A stretch of DNA of 64,000 bases, from NCBI GenBank assembly GCA_017506865.1, contig JAFCMP010000012.1, positions 310,001 to 374,000 of the forward strand, written 5' to 3'. Below the pieces are notes generated by a model. The model had not been told where the DNA came from. It made no database searches and was given only the letters and a program-made list of their open reading frames with translations. This DNA comes from Tribonema minus (Eukaryota > Sar > Xanthophyceae > Tribonematales > Tribonemataceae). Below, in pieces: positions 1 through 12,100 of this stretch (position 1 is its first letter; every line of letters starts with the position of its first letter). The position numbers and the translations under genes are program-made.

Positions 1-851
1 CCATCATATACGTATTCCCTGCAGTTATGTGGGTGGGAAAGTGCAAGGGGGACATGAAGAGGGGGGACAAGCTGACTGGCTGGCGCAAGGTGAACTTGCC
101 GCATGGTTGAACGATGCTGCCGTGCCTTGTATTGCGAGCGAGCGTGGTCAGCCATGCATGGAACAGTCAACGAGTGACTTGGTTCGGCAATGTTTTGGCC
201 GTTTCACTCTGAAGCATTGCCGCGTCACGCACGTGATACACCCCGGTTGCGGCGGGCTGTTGCACCTGATGCACTATCAGTGTACAGTTGTTGAGCCCCT
301 GCCTTCTCGGTTTCGTAATGCATGCGCCTGCTCGAACAAAAGAGCTGCGAGTGTGAAGCGGAGCACTCAGCTGTGCACAGCCGCTGTGCGCTGCGCAATC
401 AGACAGAGCCGTACATTGTCACTTTCTCGTGTGCTGAGCACCTGTCGCAGTGTCACTTGCTGCACCAGTCTACCATCTCGTGAATGCGCCTCATGTATTG
501 ATGCGCTGGCTGCGTCCGGTGGAGTTCTGTTGACCACTGTCGCCATGTGCCAGTCAAACTCCTCATTGGACCCCCCCCCCCCCCTTCATCAGTGCGTCAG
601 ACGGGGTGCTTTTGGGCACTGCCGTGCAAAGTGACCAACTCATTTATAAACGCCCCTCATTGCGCAAAGCATCGGCTGCGTCAAGCAGGGTGCATTGAGC
701 AGCGCCGGTGCGTGTGCCAGGAGCACTGGCACCAATCGATCAAGCTCACCGCGTGCCAGCATTTTGTTTCTGTCACCACGGCTCCTGCCTCGCAAGCCGG
801 CCAACTTATCAACGCCCTTCCTTCGCTCATCGCATGCGACACCCGCGTCAG
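1..851. other. No supported gene
   Basis: Only short frames are open here and none shows a recognisable domain. There is a 14-base C run at 571-584. Upstream exons of the small membrane protein that ends at 947 probably lie in this stretch or to the left of the window, but I could not place them. Confidence 0.5.
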
Positions 852-947
852 GCGGAGTACCTGGCCAACTACGGCATCATCGGGCTGGGCTCGCTACTGG
901 GTGCCCTGGGCGCCGTCATCTGCGTCCTCAAGACGTTCGTATGGTGA
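852..947 (+). CDS. Terminal exon of a small single-pass membrane protein (partial)
   Basis: An acceptor (CGCGTCAG) at 844-851 opens a 31-codon exon ending in TGA at 945-947. The peptide begins AEYLANYGIIGLGS and is almost entirely one hydrophobic, Gly/Leu-rich helix ending in KTFVW. A short C-terminal membrane segment with an aromatic tail is typical of small organelle-complex subunits or tail-anchored proteins, but I do not recognise the family. The N-terminal part must come from an upstream exon that I could not identify. The exon is supported by the clean acceptor, the in-frame stop and a composition unlike the surrounding non-coding sequence. Confidence 0.4.
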   Translation, partial: AEYLANYGIIGLGSLLGALGAVICVLKTFVW

Positions 948-2063
948 AACAAACGTGCCTAGGCAAAGGCGGCACGAGAGCGCCCCCTGTGCAGGGTGTG
1001 CAGGATGGAACTTCAACACCTGCGGTACTCGGACAATCGAGCACACCTACCTGGCTTCAGAGCACTGCCACACTGCAGCGCGCGCAGGGCTGCGCCAGAA
1101 GCACTCGCGTTGTGTGCACTAGATACCTTTTTATCCAGACTGCTGCTGCCGCCCTCCGCCGCACCACCGTTCTGAATTTGAAACTGTTGTGTTTAAGGCA
1201 TCGTGTGGCAGCGCTCGCCGGAAGCTGGGGGTTCTGTATGTGCGCCGTGCACCTGGCCCTTTTCCGATCTCCACCGCTGTTTGGATCGGCCCAGAGCAAA
1301 GTGCGCCAATGACACCAAACTATTGCTTCCATCGATCCATGGTGACTGGTCACGACGCCCTTCAACTTTGTGCTGCTGTGATGACTTGTAAGCACCTTGA
1401 TGCGCACCGCATGCCATGTACTTTTCTTTGGTTTCATGTACTTGAATTCGCTTGGAACCTCAGGCATGGGGCGGGCACAGTGAACATCATGTGCCATGTG
1501 CACGTTGCAGCAGTCCAGCATTGCACTTAAAAGTAGACGAAAACGCTGAGCCGCTGTGACAGCGAAATGCTGTCAGGTAACCGCGAGACTGCTGCAACAC
1601 ATCATCTGACATGCGCGTGTGCATATATTCAATTACCTTGAACTGGCACTGCAATGCCGCGCTGCTGCCTACTCCAGATGCTCTCACTTTGCCTGTGCAT
1701 GGCTACAATTTTTCATGCTTGACATCGGCAAATACTGTCGGCTTTACTGGCATAGTCAAATGCACATGTCAGGAAAACCATGACGCTGATGCTTGCAAGC
1801 AGCAACCTTGTGAAATGACACTTGCAAACTCGGCTGCTGCAAGAGGAAGGGCGGTTTGATAATGACCCCTCCCTCACTCTTGAGCTCACAAATTTGTCAT
1901 CTGCGCTGCGCAACTGATCAGAATGTCATCAGGCGAGAAACGGCAACAACGGTGGAGCAGCAACAAAGATGCAAAGGAGCGCATGTGCAGCAGCCCTCTG
2001 TAAAACAATCTTGTAATGTGTCTTCATTTATCGCGCGCGTAAATTGCTGTGAAGATAAACCAT
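948..2063. other. Intergenic, nothing recognised
   Basis: AT/GC-mixed sequence with no domain-bearing frame on either strand. It lies between the terminal exon on the plus strand and the stop codon of the RPP14-like exon on the minus strand, so it should hold two 3' ends facing each other. I saw no clear polyadenylation signal. Confidence 0.5.
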
Positions 2064-2355
2064 TCAAGGGTCGAAGCGCGGACACGCAAGCGCCGCCAGG
2101 AAGGGCGACGCGTGCAGCACGGCGAATCGGATTGGGGCGTTGCCGTGACTGCCCTTGAGCGTGAGAGCCGCGCGCACCGGAACCAGCGCGTCACTGGCAA
2201 TGCGCAGTATCGCCGCACCGTCGCTGGTGTCATATGAGAGCACGTCGACTTCGTATGCCGCGCTGCCGACGACGCCAAACATGGCTTTGAGGGCGTCCAA
2301 GATGGCCTCTTTGAGAGCTATTGGCTCTGTGATGGTGGGCCGCCCTTCGAACGTG
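2064..2355 (-). CDS. Ribonuclease P/MRP subunit, RPP14/POP5 family (terminal exon)
   Basis: The exon starts after a C-rich acceptor (CCCCCCGCAG) at 2355 and ends with TGA at 2064, giving 96 residues. It covers most of the RPP14/POP5 fold: an opening helix (ALKEAILDALKAMFG), then VDVLSYD, AAILRI, an AALTL strand and the closing SPFLAAL segment. This order and spacing match RPP14 more closely than POP5. The family is a protein subunit of nuclear RNase P/RNase MRP that assists tRNA 5' maturation. The exon begins with one base of a split codon, so at least one upstream exon (to the right) is missing. The open frame continuing to 2537 is not accepted as coding because it reads into a dispersed repeat. 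Confidence 0.75.
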
Positions 2356-2460
2356 CTGCGGGGGGGCAGGGGGCAAGAGATGAGCATCACCAATGTGATA
2401 ATTTTGAAGGCACAGTTTGTTTGACTCGTGGCCAATTGCCGCAGCAGCGGCGGCCACGGT

Positions 2461-2560
2461 TGCTGGTGGAAGGCACTGGCGGCTAACCACACCGTGTCAC
2501 CTACTTGGAGCTCTACGATATTTTGATTCGTTTCCATGAAATTACACTCCTAGCCATAAA
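2461..2560. repeat. Dispersed repeat, copy A
   Basis: A block of about 100 bp containing GGCGGCTAACCA and, about 25 bases on, GAGCTCTACGAT followed by TTTTGATTCGTTT. Two other copies lie at 44985-45070 and 52175-52240, all in the same plus orientation. Copy A lies upstream of the RPP14 exon, antisense to that gene; copies B and C lie inside introns on the sense strand. The element is too short and degenerate to classify. Confidence 0.75.
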
Positions 2561-2585
2561 CCTAAGCCCAACCCTAAGCAAAGTG

Positions 2586-2753
2586 CGATGAGGAGGCAGA
2601 TATCAGGCACCGCCATGAAGATTGATGCCTCCATGTGTGACCTGAGCCTGACCATAATCTAGCTCTAAGCCTATGTAACTGCACCCCGAAGCAATTGAGG
2701 AGGCAGATATAAGGCACCGCCAGGACAATCGATGCCTACATGCCGTTTGCAGC
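2586..2753. repeat. Tandem pair upstream of the RPP14 exon
   Basis: Two copies of about 55 bp share GAGGAGGCAGATAT, AGGCACCGCCA and GATGCCT, with starts about 113 bp apart. Read on the minus strand, each holds GGCGGTGCCT, and the copy nearer the known exon is followed by a TTAGGG-like tract. This resembles the duplicated donor regions seen in other genes of this window. A missing RPP14 exon may end here, but this is not proven. Confidence 0.55.
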
Positions 2754-2759
2754 TAATCT

Positions 2760-4208
2760 GCAGATACTTGGACAGTCATTGTGTAGTTGATTGCTGCGCA
2801 ACGGTTCAGGAACCCAAGAGTTCATATCAGGTGATGCAGGGTGCTGCCAGTGCAGCAGCCTGCACATGCATCTGCTTCGCACAGCAATCCTCCAGCAATT
2901 CCTGGCCACATGGGTGCCAGTCCGTCAAGTACACAATGTCAACGAACACGATGACTCGTCAAGAAGAGATACACCTCCGTAGATAGTGCCCCTCAAGCGG
3001 AAGCAAATAAAGTACACCGCTTACGGTCACAGTGGCATGCATGTATTGCACTCAAGCTTTGCGCTAGTCAGCCCTTGAGGTAACATGTATGCAGGCAGCC
3101 AAGCTGGCACTTATGTCAATATGAGTGGCTGATCCTGGTCAGTCCATTTGAGATGACCAGGAGCGATATCTATTTCACAGCTCAAAATGGCTGCTGGCTT
3201 CCACTGCCACCACCGCACATGGTGGATTCGAACAGTCACTAGGTGGTGAGCATGGAGTTGTATGCTGTTTCAGCCGCAAAAAATGACAGTCATCCCTGCA
3301 TCACGAAAATTGATTTTTATTTTTTTTGCTGATGATCATTTCATGTCTGCTGAATGCAATGACACTGCTGCGTAAGAAGATTCGCGAGCTATCTTGTTGC
3401 AGCAATGATGGTGATGTCTATCGCGCCTCCGTCAAATGCGCAAGATATGTAGCTGGCAGACGCATCGTTTGAGATTGGTGGTGTCACTTACAGCTGCACT
3501 GAGAGAAAGCAATGCCTGGTGGGTATTGTTCCATGGTAGTACTCGCCGCTGCTGCCACCGGAGCTGTCCTGAGCTGCTGCCGCTGGCTGCTCCTGCGACA
3601 TGATGGCAACACCTTGCTGATCGTCACATGACAGCTCCTCTCAAAAAAAAAATGTCTTTCTCAAAGTTCAAGTTCACAACTTCAAGGAATAAACCTCGCT
3701 TTCGTTGCAACAAGTGTGCATGCCAACATGATTGCATTACACCTCCCACTATGGTTGTGCGTGTGTACGCGCCGACAAGTTAGGGTTCATCATTCGTCTG
3801 CAATTCTGACAGGAATTCAGCACGTTCAAAGCAGACATGATGGCACATGACATGACATGACACCAGCACACTGTTCATATGCAACAACATCCATTATATT
3901 TGAGACCGACTGTTATTGCGGTTATATGAGGTGCGCGGCAGCACATTCTATTGTGTAAAGCAAATCTTCCACCATCTGCAGTGCAAACAGTTTGATTGCT
4001 GTGAGGCAAGGCAAAGTGGTGATGCCCGAGTTAAACTTTGTTGCAAATGTGCATCACATGTATGGCGTAGCCTGGAGCCTTCTATGTGTACACATGGAGT
4101 GCATACGAAGTTCAGAGTGTCTTCCTCGCCGAGTGTGGGTACACTCTGCGCACGCGCCACCAATCATTGACGCATCTGAATTTCTGTCGCGCACGCAAAC
4201 TTCTGACG
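2760..4208. other. Intergenic, nothing recognised
   Basis: AT-richer than its neighbours, with several short homopolymer A or T runs and AATAAA-like words near 3006 and 3690. No frame over 90 codons shows a domain. It lies 3' of the ankyrin gene. Confidence 0.5.
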
Positions 4209-6246
4209 TCACCACGCCTGCTGTACCGCACGATCGGTGCCACCAGAACCTTCATCAGCTGCTCTCTGCCTGCGCGCAATAGCACTGGCCCGCAGCAACA
4301 AGACCCTGTGGCCCAGCTTGCTGACCCCTGCCTGGTCCAAGTGCCTCTTCTCAATGTACACGAGCCTGTTGGGATGCGGCCCTCCCAACAGGCGACCAAG
4401 AAACAAGGTCAACATTGCCACATCTGCCTCTGAAATGTTGCTATCGAGCGCCCTTGCTATGTCATGCAGCGTGGTGGGAGATGCTGCACTGCGTCCGCTG
4501 CTGTTGCCGCCGCATCCGCTGCCACTGTTGCTGCCGCTGCTGCCTATGCCGTTGCCGCTGCTGACGATGCTGCTCCTGGTGCTGCTGCTGCTGCTGCTGC
4601 TGCTATCGCCGCAGCCTTGGTTGCCGCTGCCCCTGCTGCGGCGCCTGCTGCCGCCGCTGCTGCCATGGGCAAAGGCGGTTGCACACTTGAACTTGGCAGC
4701 AGCCGCAAGCAGCAGCTCTTGAGGAATGACACCGCGGCAGCTCGGAAACTGTGCCCACTCCTCAGCGGTCAGCAGCGCTAAGACGGCTGGAGTGTACGCC
4801 CCCGTCGCAGTCAGCGCCTGGGCGAGCGCTGCCACAGCACTGTCATCAGCGCTCAGCACCGTGCCCAGCCACTGCTCCAAGCAGAATGCAGTGCTGAGGG
4901 CGTTGTCGTGAAGGCCCGTGTCGCATAACCAGCGAAACTCTGACACTGTCAGGGACAGGTTGTTGGGGTCACTGGGCGGGTGCCACCCCCACAGATACCT
5001 ATGGGACAGCGGCAGCGCGTTTGCCGTAACAGGCCAGTGAGTTAACAGTTGCTGCTGAAGTGCGACAAGCGCATCGCGATCATTGTGTCCTGACCAGAAA
5101 GGGAACTGATGTTTTTTGTGGCTCCGCGTGCTTGTCAGCGCTGAGGCACATATGCATAATGTGAAGCGCATATATTAGTGCAGATGCTTGCACATATGCC
5201 ACATGGTGTGTGGCTGTAGCAACAGCAGCGTTGCCGCGACTATCCAGGTCCTGCTTGCATGCCAGCAAACAAAGGTCCCCAGTGATGTCTGGCATTGTAT
5301 GTCTGCCACCGAGTGAATACACACCTGACACGCAACGATGAATGCGCACATGCGAGTGGTTAGAACTGACTACATGCATTACACACTCGCCTCTAGCCAC
5401 AAGGGCCGCGGCAACATACTGAGCCTAACCTTTTCAACATGCACCATGTATGTAGAATCATCATGCACCCAAACGTTGATCAAGGCATAGCACCACTCAC
5501 TTTGTGATGTCTCCAGCTGCATCGCTGTTTGCCTCGCAGCTGATGGCGTGCTCCAGCGGTGTGAGGCCGGGGAAGACCTTCCTAAATGGCACGGTGGCAT
5601 CAACGCCAATGACTTCGACCAGACACTGGACCGTCTTGCGCAGACCATTGGAAATTGCCAGCCCTAGGTTACTGCTGTCCAGCAGAGCCGCTCTGTCGGT
5701 CATCAGCAAGCCGGGCATCTCAAGCAGCGGCGCCAGCTCTCGCAACGTGGCCACAATCATGTCGTCCTCTGTGCCCCTGTCCGCTATCGGTGTCCGCCGT
5801 AAGAAGGTGCCATTGTCACGATTGATATCGCCATCTATGGCAAGGGCCAGGGGGGTGCGGCGTATGCAGCCGGCGAAGTGCTGGTGGCATCTGCTGAGCC
5901 ACTGGAGGTGCCGGTCGCCTGGCAGTAGCACGGAGCATGATGCCTTCCGGTTTCTCTGCCTGACAGCAGTACCTGCCGTCGTTGCAGCTGCCGCGGAATT
6001 CACTCTTACACAGTCCACCATGAGTCTGACGCACTGTGAGTGTCTATTGAGACATGCTAGTTCCATTGCTGACATGATGTCGCCGTGTGCACGGACCATC
6101 AACAACGGATTGAACGTTGGGGAACGCTGAATGATGTCGCTCAGAGACTCGCTGTCGCCATTCCGTGCCGCGTGCATCGCATCGGCATAGACAGCCGCTT
6201 GCGCCAGCCCAACTGCCGCTGCCGCTGTTGCTTCTGCTGTCGGCAT
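4209..6246 (-). CDS. Ankyrin-repeat protein (multi-exon, middle junction unresolved)
   Basis: The start ATG is at 6244-6246. Exon 1 runs to 5501 (248 codons plus 2 bases), ending ACAAA before GTGAGTGG. It holds degenerate ankyrin helices, for example a segment starting SAMELACLNRHSQCVRL and another with GLTPLEHAI near its end. A middle exon probably starts after GGTGGCAG near 5310 in phase, but I found no clean donor for it. The last exon covers about 5092-4209. It contains a helical region (residues around EEWAQFPSCRGVIPQELL), then a low-complexity Ser/Gly run from a CTG/CCG tract at 4500-4660, then a charged helix and the stop. Ankyrin repeats mediate protein contacts; no catalytic domain is visible. 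No operon logic applies. Confidence 0.6.
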
Positions 6247-6533
6247 TGGTTTCGAGCGCTCGGTTGTTTGGTGTGTTCATGCGTGACTTGCTTTTCTGTT
6301 GTCATGGTGTCAGCTACTTCTGCCGCACCTCCTTCTGCAGCTGGTCTAAATAGCTTCCAAGAGCTCTGCTTGCGTTCTTCTGGCCGAGTGTTGCTCGGCT
6401 TGAGTGCAATCGCGCACGCCTGAGAGGGGGGGGGGGGCTAGGTGCTCGCACCGCGAGCTTAGCTCACGTTCTGCAACAGCAACATCAACAGCAACTTCAA
6501 CTTTGCCGCGCACCCCGCTCATAATGAGCAAGC

Positions 6534-6850
6534 CGCAATGCAGGCGCGCACAAACGGTCGCCAGCTGCAGAGTACACAGGTGCTGCCATAGCGTGCGCGC
6601 AGGCGCTGCGGTGAGTTGAGCGCAGCTCGTGCAGAGTCGCGCACAGGCACCGCCGAGAAACAGCAACTTCAAAAACTTAAACAGCAACTTCAAGCTTCGC
6701 GCTAAGCGACGCGATCGAGCGAGCAGCTATGCAGGCGTGCACAAACGTCGCCAGCTGCAGAGTACAGAGACGCCGCCATAGAGTGCGCACAGGTGCTGCG
6801 TTGAGTTGAGCGCTGCAGCTGCAGGCGCTGCCGAGACAGCGCAGCGCGTA
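6534..6850. repeat. Tandem duplication upstream of the ankyrin gene
   Basis: Two copies of about 125 bp with a 191-bp period (starts near 6538 and 6729) share CGCCAGCTGCAGAGTACA and GTGAGTTGAGCG or close variants. Runs of AACAGCAACTTCAA lie just before and between the copies. The block sits about 300 bp upstream of the ankyrin ATG, so it may be promoter-proximal. A G12 run lies at 6426-6437. Confidence 0.7.
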
Positions 6851-8349
6851 GGCGGCGCCAGCATCATCATGTCACTGCAAGTGTTGTCAACCAAGCTCGT
6901 TGTCTACATGTACCAAACAGCACTGCGCGATGTGTGCATGTAGCAGCGCCGCGATGGCGACACCTCTGCAGCTGTGCAGCACCACTGGTCAAACAGCCAT
7001 GTACACAACAACTTCAGCCAGTAAGTAAACAGCTATACACACGACCTGTTGCGTTGTTGCATGCTGCAACCAAACGGCACCATGCAGGCGCCGTGCACTC
7101 TTGCCGCACAAGCAAAGCATTCGTTGTGATCAGGGTTGAACCTCACCTCCCTGCTTCACTTATGCCATGGCAAAGCGTTCTGGATAGCAATCTGACTGAG
7201 CACGGTCCAATCAAGTTGCTGAGAACACATTCGCCCCAAACCAGTGCCATCCAACAGTGCAAAGAGAGGCTACTCTAATATCTGCTGAGCCACTGTTTGC
7301 CGTCAGCTGGCTCCGCCATACGGGTGCAGACATCTTCTGCCAAGGCCTGCTATCGCTCATTGATCTACATACTCCCAGGGATTCGTTAGGCGTGTTGATG
7401 CATGTGCATCCCCATTTTGAAGTACGTGGCCATATTGCTTAGGCCCAGAACATCAATGGTGTCAAGGAGGGCTTCGCCTGGAATATGGTCAAAGGGCCAC
7501 TTCAACTCCCGCAAACTCGCCGCCATGCACAATCATGTCACGCCTAAGCTTACATGGCAGGGCCGATAAAAATGTGGCAGCAATACCATGCGCGCGAAAC
7601 GGCCTTCGTGAGAAAAAGAAAGCATCAGTAAAGTGCACCATCAGCGGCGCGTGCAGCGCATGCAGGGATGGCTGAACTCAATTCACCGGGATGACAAGCG
7701 GCATCGTTGACTCAATACTGTGTCCCATCGGTTGGTGCCTCTGCCGTTTGTGCTGCACACTGTGCTGCTGCTACTACAACACTTTGCATCAAGGTCGATG
7801 CATGATAACATGAAGCCGATGGAAGCACGCGCTTCGCAGCATGCACACAATGCTGTGATGGGCGCTTACCTTAACATATTATGCATGATCGAACCCTAGC
7901 GAGCTCGAAGTCTGCCGTAACCTGTTCACATCACTACTTATGTGCATACAGAAGCTCAACACGGCATCACTGCTGAGTCAGCTCAGCCAGTGACACAGCT
8001 GGTTGCGCCTGCAAACGGTGCTAGAGACGAGGTACACTGCAGCGCTATATCCTAGGCAAAAGGTACTTCAGCGCAGGTACACCAAGCCATGCTGACTGTC
8101 TGCCTCGATAGCGTGACATTGGAGCGAGGCCTACAAAGCGCAGGCAGTGCACAGCATACACGTGTATGCTGGTGAAACAACACAACGGCGGACAGCATTG
8201 CACCGCAAGTTCACAAGGCCATGTGACACACAAGGGCCGTCCAACATATGATGCCTTGTGCTCTAGCAGAAGGGCACCCTCCGTGCCACCGACAACGAAG
8301 CAGCAGCGCCAGAAAATAGTACCAGCAAGAATTACATGTTAATTCACCT
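6851..8349. other. Intergenic, nothing recognised
   Basis: No frame with a recognisable domain. The stretch would hold the 5' side of the ankyrin gene and the 3' side of the bL20 gene. Confidence 0.5.
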
Positions 8350-8829
8350 TCATTGCTTGACACTCCTCACAGTGTCCATGACTGCCCTAAAGCTATACGG
8401 TTCCGTCGCCGCAATATCAGCGAGCACCTTCCTGTTGAGCTCTATGCGCGCCTTGTTCAGCGACGGTATCAGCTGATTGTAGCTCATGCCATGCTGCCTG
8501 CTCGCTGCTCCCACTCTCTGTATCCACAGCGTCCGCATGTCTCGCTTCTTCTGCTTCCTGTCCCTGTAAGCGTATTGCAAGGCCTTCTGCAAGCGCCTGA
8601 CGGCCACTGTGAAACAATTCTTCGCCCTGCCTCTGTATCCCTTTGTCTGTCTCAGGACCGCCTTGTGTTTCTTGGAAGCCATGCTCCTCTCCTGCTGCGC
8701 CATCGCTGAACCAACAGCGCTAGGTGGAAATGCCTGCCATGCGGCTCGAGGGGCCAGAGGCAGCACATGGTTGGGGTGTCGCCAGGCGCTCAGGGCGGCG
8801 CCGCCGACTCTGCTCATGATTCTCAGCAT
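8350..8829 (-). CDS. Mitochondrial large-subunit ribosomal protein bL20m
   Basis: A single-exon gene of 159 codons. Residues 1 to about 50 form a basic, Ala-rich presequence without acidic residues, typical of a mitochondrial matrix signal. The mature part carries the bL20 signature: KKHKAVLRQTKGYRGRAKN, then LQKALQYAYRDRKQKKRDMR, LWIQRVGAASRQHGMSYNQL, then LNRKVLADIA. This basic helical protein binds 23S-type rRNA early in large-subunit assembly. The mature length of about 110 residues equals the bacterial protein. I chose the first ATG of the frame because it supplies the presequence; a later Met (MASKKHK) would give a leaderless form. A plastid destination is less likely because there is no hydrophobic signal peptide. 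Confidence 0.93.
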   Translation of the reverse strand: MLRIMSRVGGAALSAWRHPNHVLPLAPRAAWQAFPPSAVGSAMAQQERSMASKKHKAVLRQTKGYRGRAKNCFTVAVRRLQKALQYAYRDRKQKKRDMRTLWIQRVGAASRQHGMSYNQLIPSLNKARIELNRKVLADIAATEPYSFRAVMDTVRSVKQ

Positions 8830-9121
8830 ATCTGCTGCCGCTCAGGGTCACGGCGCCTAACACGTCGCTCGCACAAACTTCAAGTTTGCATTTGAAGTTC
8901 CGTGAGACTCGACTGTGATGCGAATCCCGAGTTCGAGTCAATCACTTCACCATGCACACGTGTGCACAGGTGGGCAGGCAGGCAGGCAGGGCAGGCAGAT
9001 CTGCAAATGTAGTCACTCCCTGGATACTGTATCAACCTAAATTAGCATTACCATGCTTACTCGCACGAGCGCTTCAAAGTGCAGTGCGGGGGGCTGTTGT
9101 TCCATAGCCTGTCTACATCGA

Positions 9122-12100
9122 CTAAACAAGTGGCAAGTTCAAGACCTCAGCAGGCCCGTCAGCTTCTGCCTGGGCCCCTGCAAGCTCTGCTTCCAGGTGA
9201 CGGGCTGCCTCCACGCGTGCTGCGACTCGAGCTCTGCTGAGCACTGCCTGCCGCGCTGCGCGCCGCCGCAAGTACGCTTCAGGCAGCAACTTCAACTCTG
9301 CCGTGGACGTAAACCTATACAACCAACGCCGAACGCGGCCCAGTCGCCCAATCAGCGCGGCGTGTACAGCACGCAGCTCCTCCAAGGAAAGACCCTGCTC
9401 GCCTGCCAGGAACTTTCCTGGCCACGTCACATCTTCCAGCACGTCCAGGTACACTCCCTGACAGGCCTCGCTTGCAGCGACGCTGCTGCCTTCAGCAGTG
9501 ACTTCTGGTTGCTCGTCGACGGAGGGGTAAATGGAGGCGTTCCTGCTGCTGGCACTGCGCGGCTGCGCGCATGGCTCAGCTACGGGCTGCAGCGCACCGC
9601 CTGCTGCCGCCGCCGCCGCCGCCGCTGCCGCTGCGCCGAGTCGCAGGGACCGCAGCAGGTGCGCAACCTCCAGCCTCGGTACGCCAGTCGCGGCACCACC
9701 GGCACTGACGTGCGAGTACGCAGCAAAGGCAGCCAGCAGCGGATCCGGCTGATCCGCCCCTGCCCCAGTTGCCTTTGGCAGCGTTGCCGCAACTTCAACT
9801 GCCAACATGTGATCAGCGCTCAACTCCCTCAGCACATCACGCTCGGCATCGTGCGCGGCAATGGCGAGAGTGCGCTGCAGCTTGGCGGCGCCGGCGCCGC
9901 ACGCGCGCAGCGCGTCGACGCACGCGCCGCCGCTGCCACGCGCCGGCAGCAGCAGCGCCGCCGCATCCTTCCGCAGCAGCGCGCGCTCCAGGCCGCGCGC
10001 CTGCGCCAGCATGCCCTCCAGCGCGGTGCGCGTGTGCCGCGGCGGAGGCGCGGCGGCGTGCGCAAGTACGCTGAGCAGCGCTGCAAAGCTGCTGCCACTC
10101 TGTTCTTGAGCAGCAGCGCTCGTCATGGCTGTGCTGAGCGCTGCTTCGAAAGCCTCCGCGCTGACGCAGCGCTCGCTGGCAGGCGCCGCACTGCCGCCGT
10201 CCGCCGCCGCTGCCCCCGCCACGGCCGGAGCCAGCTGCTCGAACAGCGCAATTGCGGCATCGCGTCCGAGCCACGCGCGCGCCGCCGGAAGCAGGTATTT
10301 CACCTCAGAGACATCAACGGCGCGCTCCAATACGCTCTCCTGGCACCCTGCATGGCAGTTGGTGTAGTGCCAGCGGCTGTGCTGGTCCCAGACGAACAGC
10401 ATCGCCGCCTCGCATGCCACGCAGCGCGAGCGCTGCTGCCGGTTCTTCCCGGCCGCGACCTGCTGACGCGCCAGCTGCTGCAGCTCCATCAGCTCACTGC
10501 GCGCCTCTCGTGCGCGCCGCGCGCGCTCCGTACGCCCCACAGCAGTGCCCAGGAACTCCTGCACGTGCGCCGCGCCCGTGGCCTCCGCACGCGCGGCGCG
10601 GCACCGCAGCGCCAGCGCTGAAACTTTAACTTGAGGTTCAACGGCGGGGACGTCCGCGGCGAGCAGCACTGCGCGCCGCGCCTGCGCCCGCGCGAGCGAC
10701 TGCAGCGCCGCGACGGCGTCTCTGCGCAGCGCGCCGCCAGCGGCAGCGGCGGCAACGGCAGCAGCGGCGGCCATCACGGCGGCACGGCAGTGCTCCGCCG
10801 CGCCGCGGCGCTCGCCGCGGTAGCGGCGCCGCCAGGCGACCATGTCGTCGATGGCGATGCCGCCGGCGGCGCTGCTGATGAGCTGCGCGCGCAGCGCCCG
10901 CGTGCGCACGGGGCTGGTAGGTATGCACAGGTGCCGCAGCACGCGCGGCAAGTCCCGCGCATCCAGCATCCCCCCCGCCACGTCACCACCATCAAACTCG
11001 TCAAACGCCGCTCGAATTGCTAGCTCCGTTGCCACCTCCTCCGCCGTCGCGCCGCTGCCGCTGCACGCGGCGAGCGCCAGCTCGAGCCGCCGTCCGCGCT
11101 GGAGCGCTGCTGCCGTGTGTACAGCACGGCTCAGCCGCTGTCGCCCCTGCCGCGTAGATAAGTCGGAAAGCGCGCGTCGCGCCGCAGCAGCCTCCACGGC
11201 GGCGCACAGCGTCTCCGTCTCGGCCGCGTGTGCAGCAGCGCGCGCGCGCGCGCCGCCCGCCGCGCTGCCCGTGGCACCAGCGCCGCCTCACGCGCGTTCG
11301 TCGCCGCCAGCGCACCAGCAGCAGCAGCAGTCTCATCACTACCCTCCTGCATCGCTGTCGGGACGTGGTGGAGGTTGGCGAGCGCTGCTGCTGCCGCTGC
11401 TGCTGCGCGCTGCTGGCGGAGGCAGTGCGCGGCGCGCGCCGCCGCCCTTGCCTGCGCGATCATGCCCCCGCGCACGCACCGCCGCAGCCACCGCGGCGAC
11501 GCCGATGTGTGACAACGCTCAGCTGATGCGCCAGAGGCAGCAGTGCTCCCCGCGCACCACTCAACGAAAGCGTCGCGGGGCACGTCGCCGTGCGCATCTT
11601 GAAGTTGAGACCGCAGCTTCTGCAGGCGCTGCACGCGTGCCGCGCGCATGGGGGGCGGAAGCCACTGCGGCTGCCAGCTCCATCTGTACCGCATGCAGCT
11701 CAGCAGCGCTTCTAGATCTTCCCCATCGACAAGTCCGTGGCCGTCTGCGTCGAACGCGTCAAAAGCGATGCCGGCGCGCAGACGCTGCCTGGCCATCGTG
11801 TCGGTTGGTTGCAGCAGCAGCAGCGCGCGCGCTTGCAGAACGCGCGCAGACCAGTCTGCTCTCCCCAGCGCGGTCCTCAGGTACTGTTCCGCAGAACGCG
11901 CTGCCTCCTCCTCAGCCTTCTGCAACAATGACAGTGGCTCTTGTGGAGCGCTGCTGCTGGGAACTTCAAGTTGTTGTGCTGCTGATACGACACTACCTCC
12001 AGAAACGACAACTTCTGCTGTAGGGCCGTTTGTGACGCCTGCTGCTGTGAGGCCGTTTGTAACAGCTGTGCCGCTGCCAAGCTCCTGAGCGATGCGTGCC

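Noticed and set aside
2356..2537. N-terminal extension of the RPP14 frame (METNQNIVELQVGDTVW)
   Set aside because: The same DNA recurs in introns at 45 kb and 52 kb where it is not open, and an acceptor separates it from the RPP14 domain.
9053..10621. Long plus-strand open frames opposite the EF-hand/IQ gene (also 10842-12023, 13475-14197, 16034-16750)
   Set aside because: They are Arg/Ala/Pro-rich shadows of GC-rich minus-strand exons, with no domain and no splice logic.
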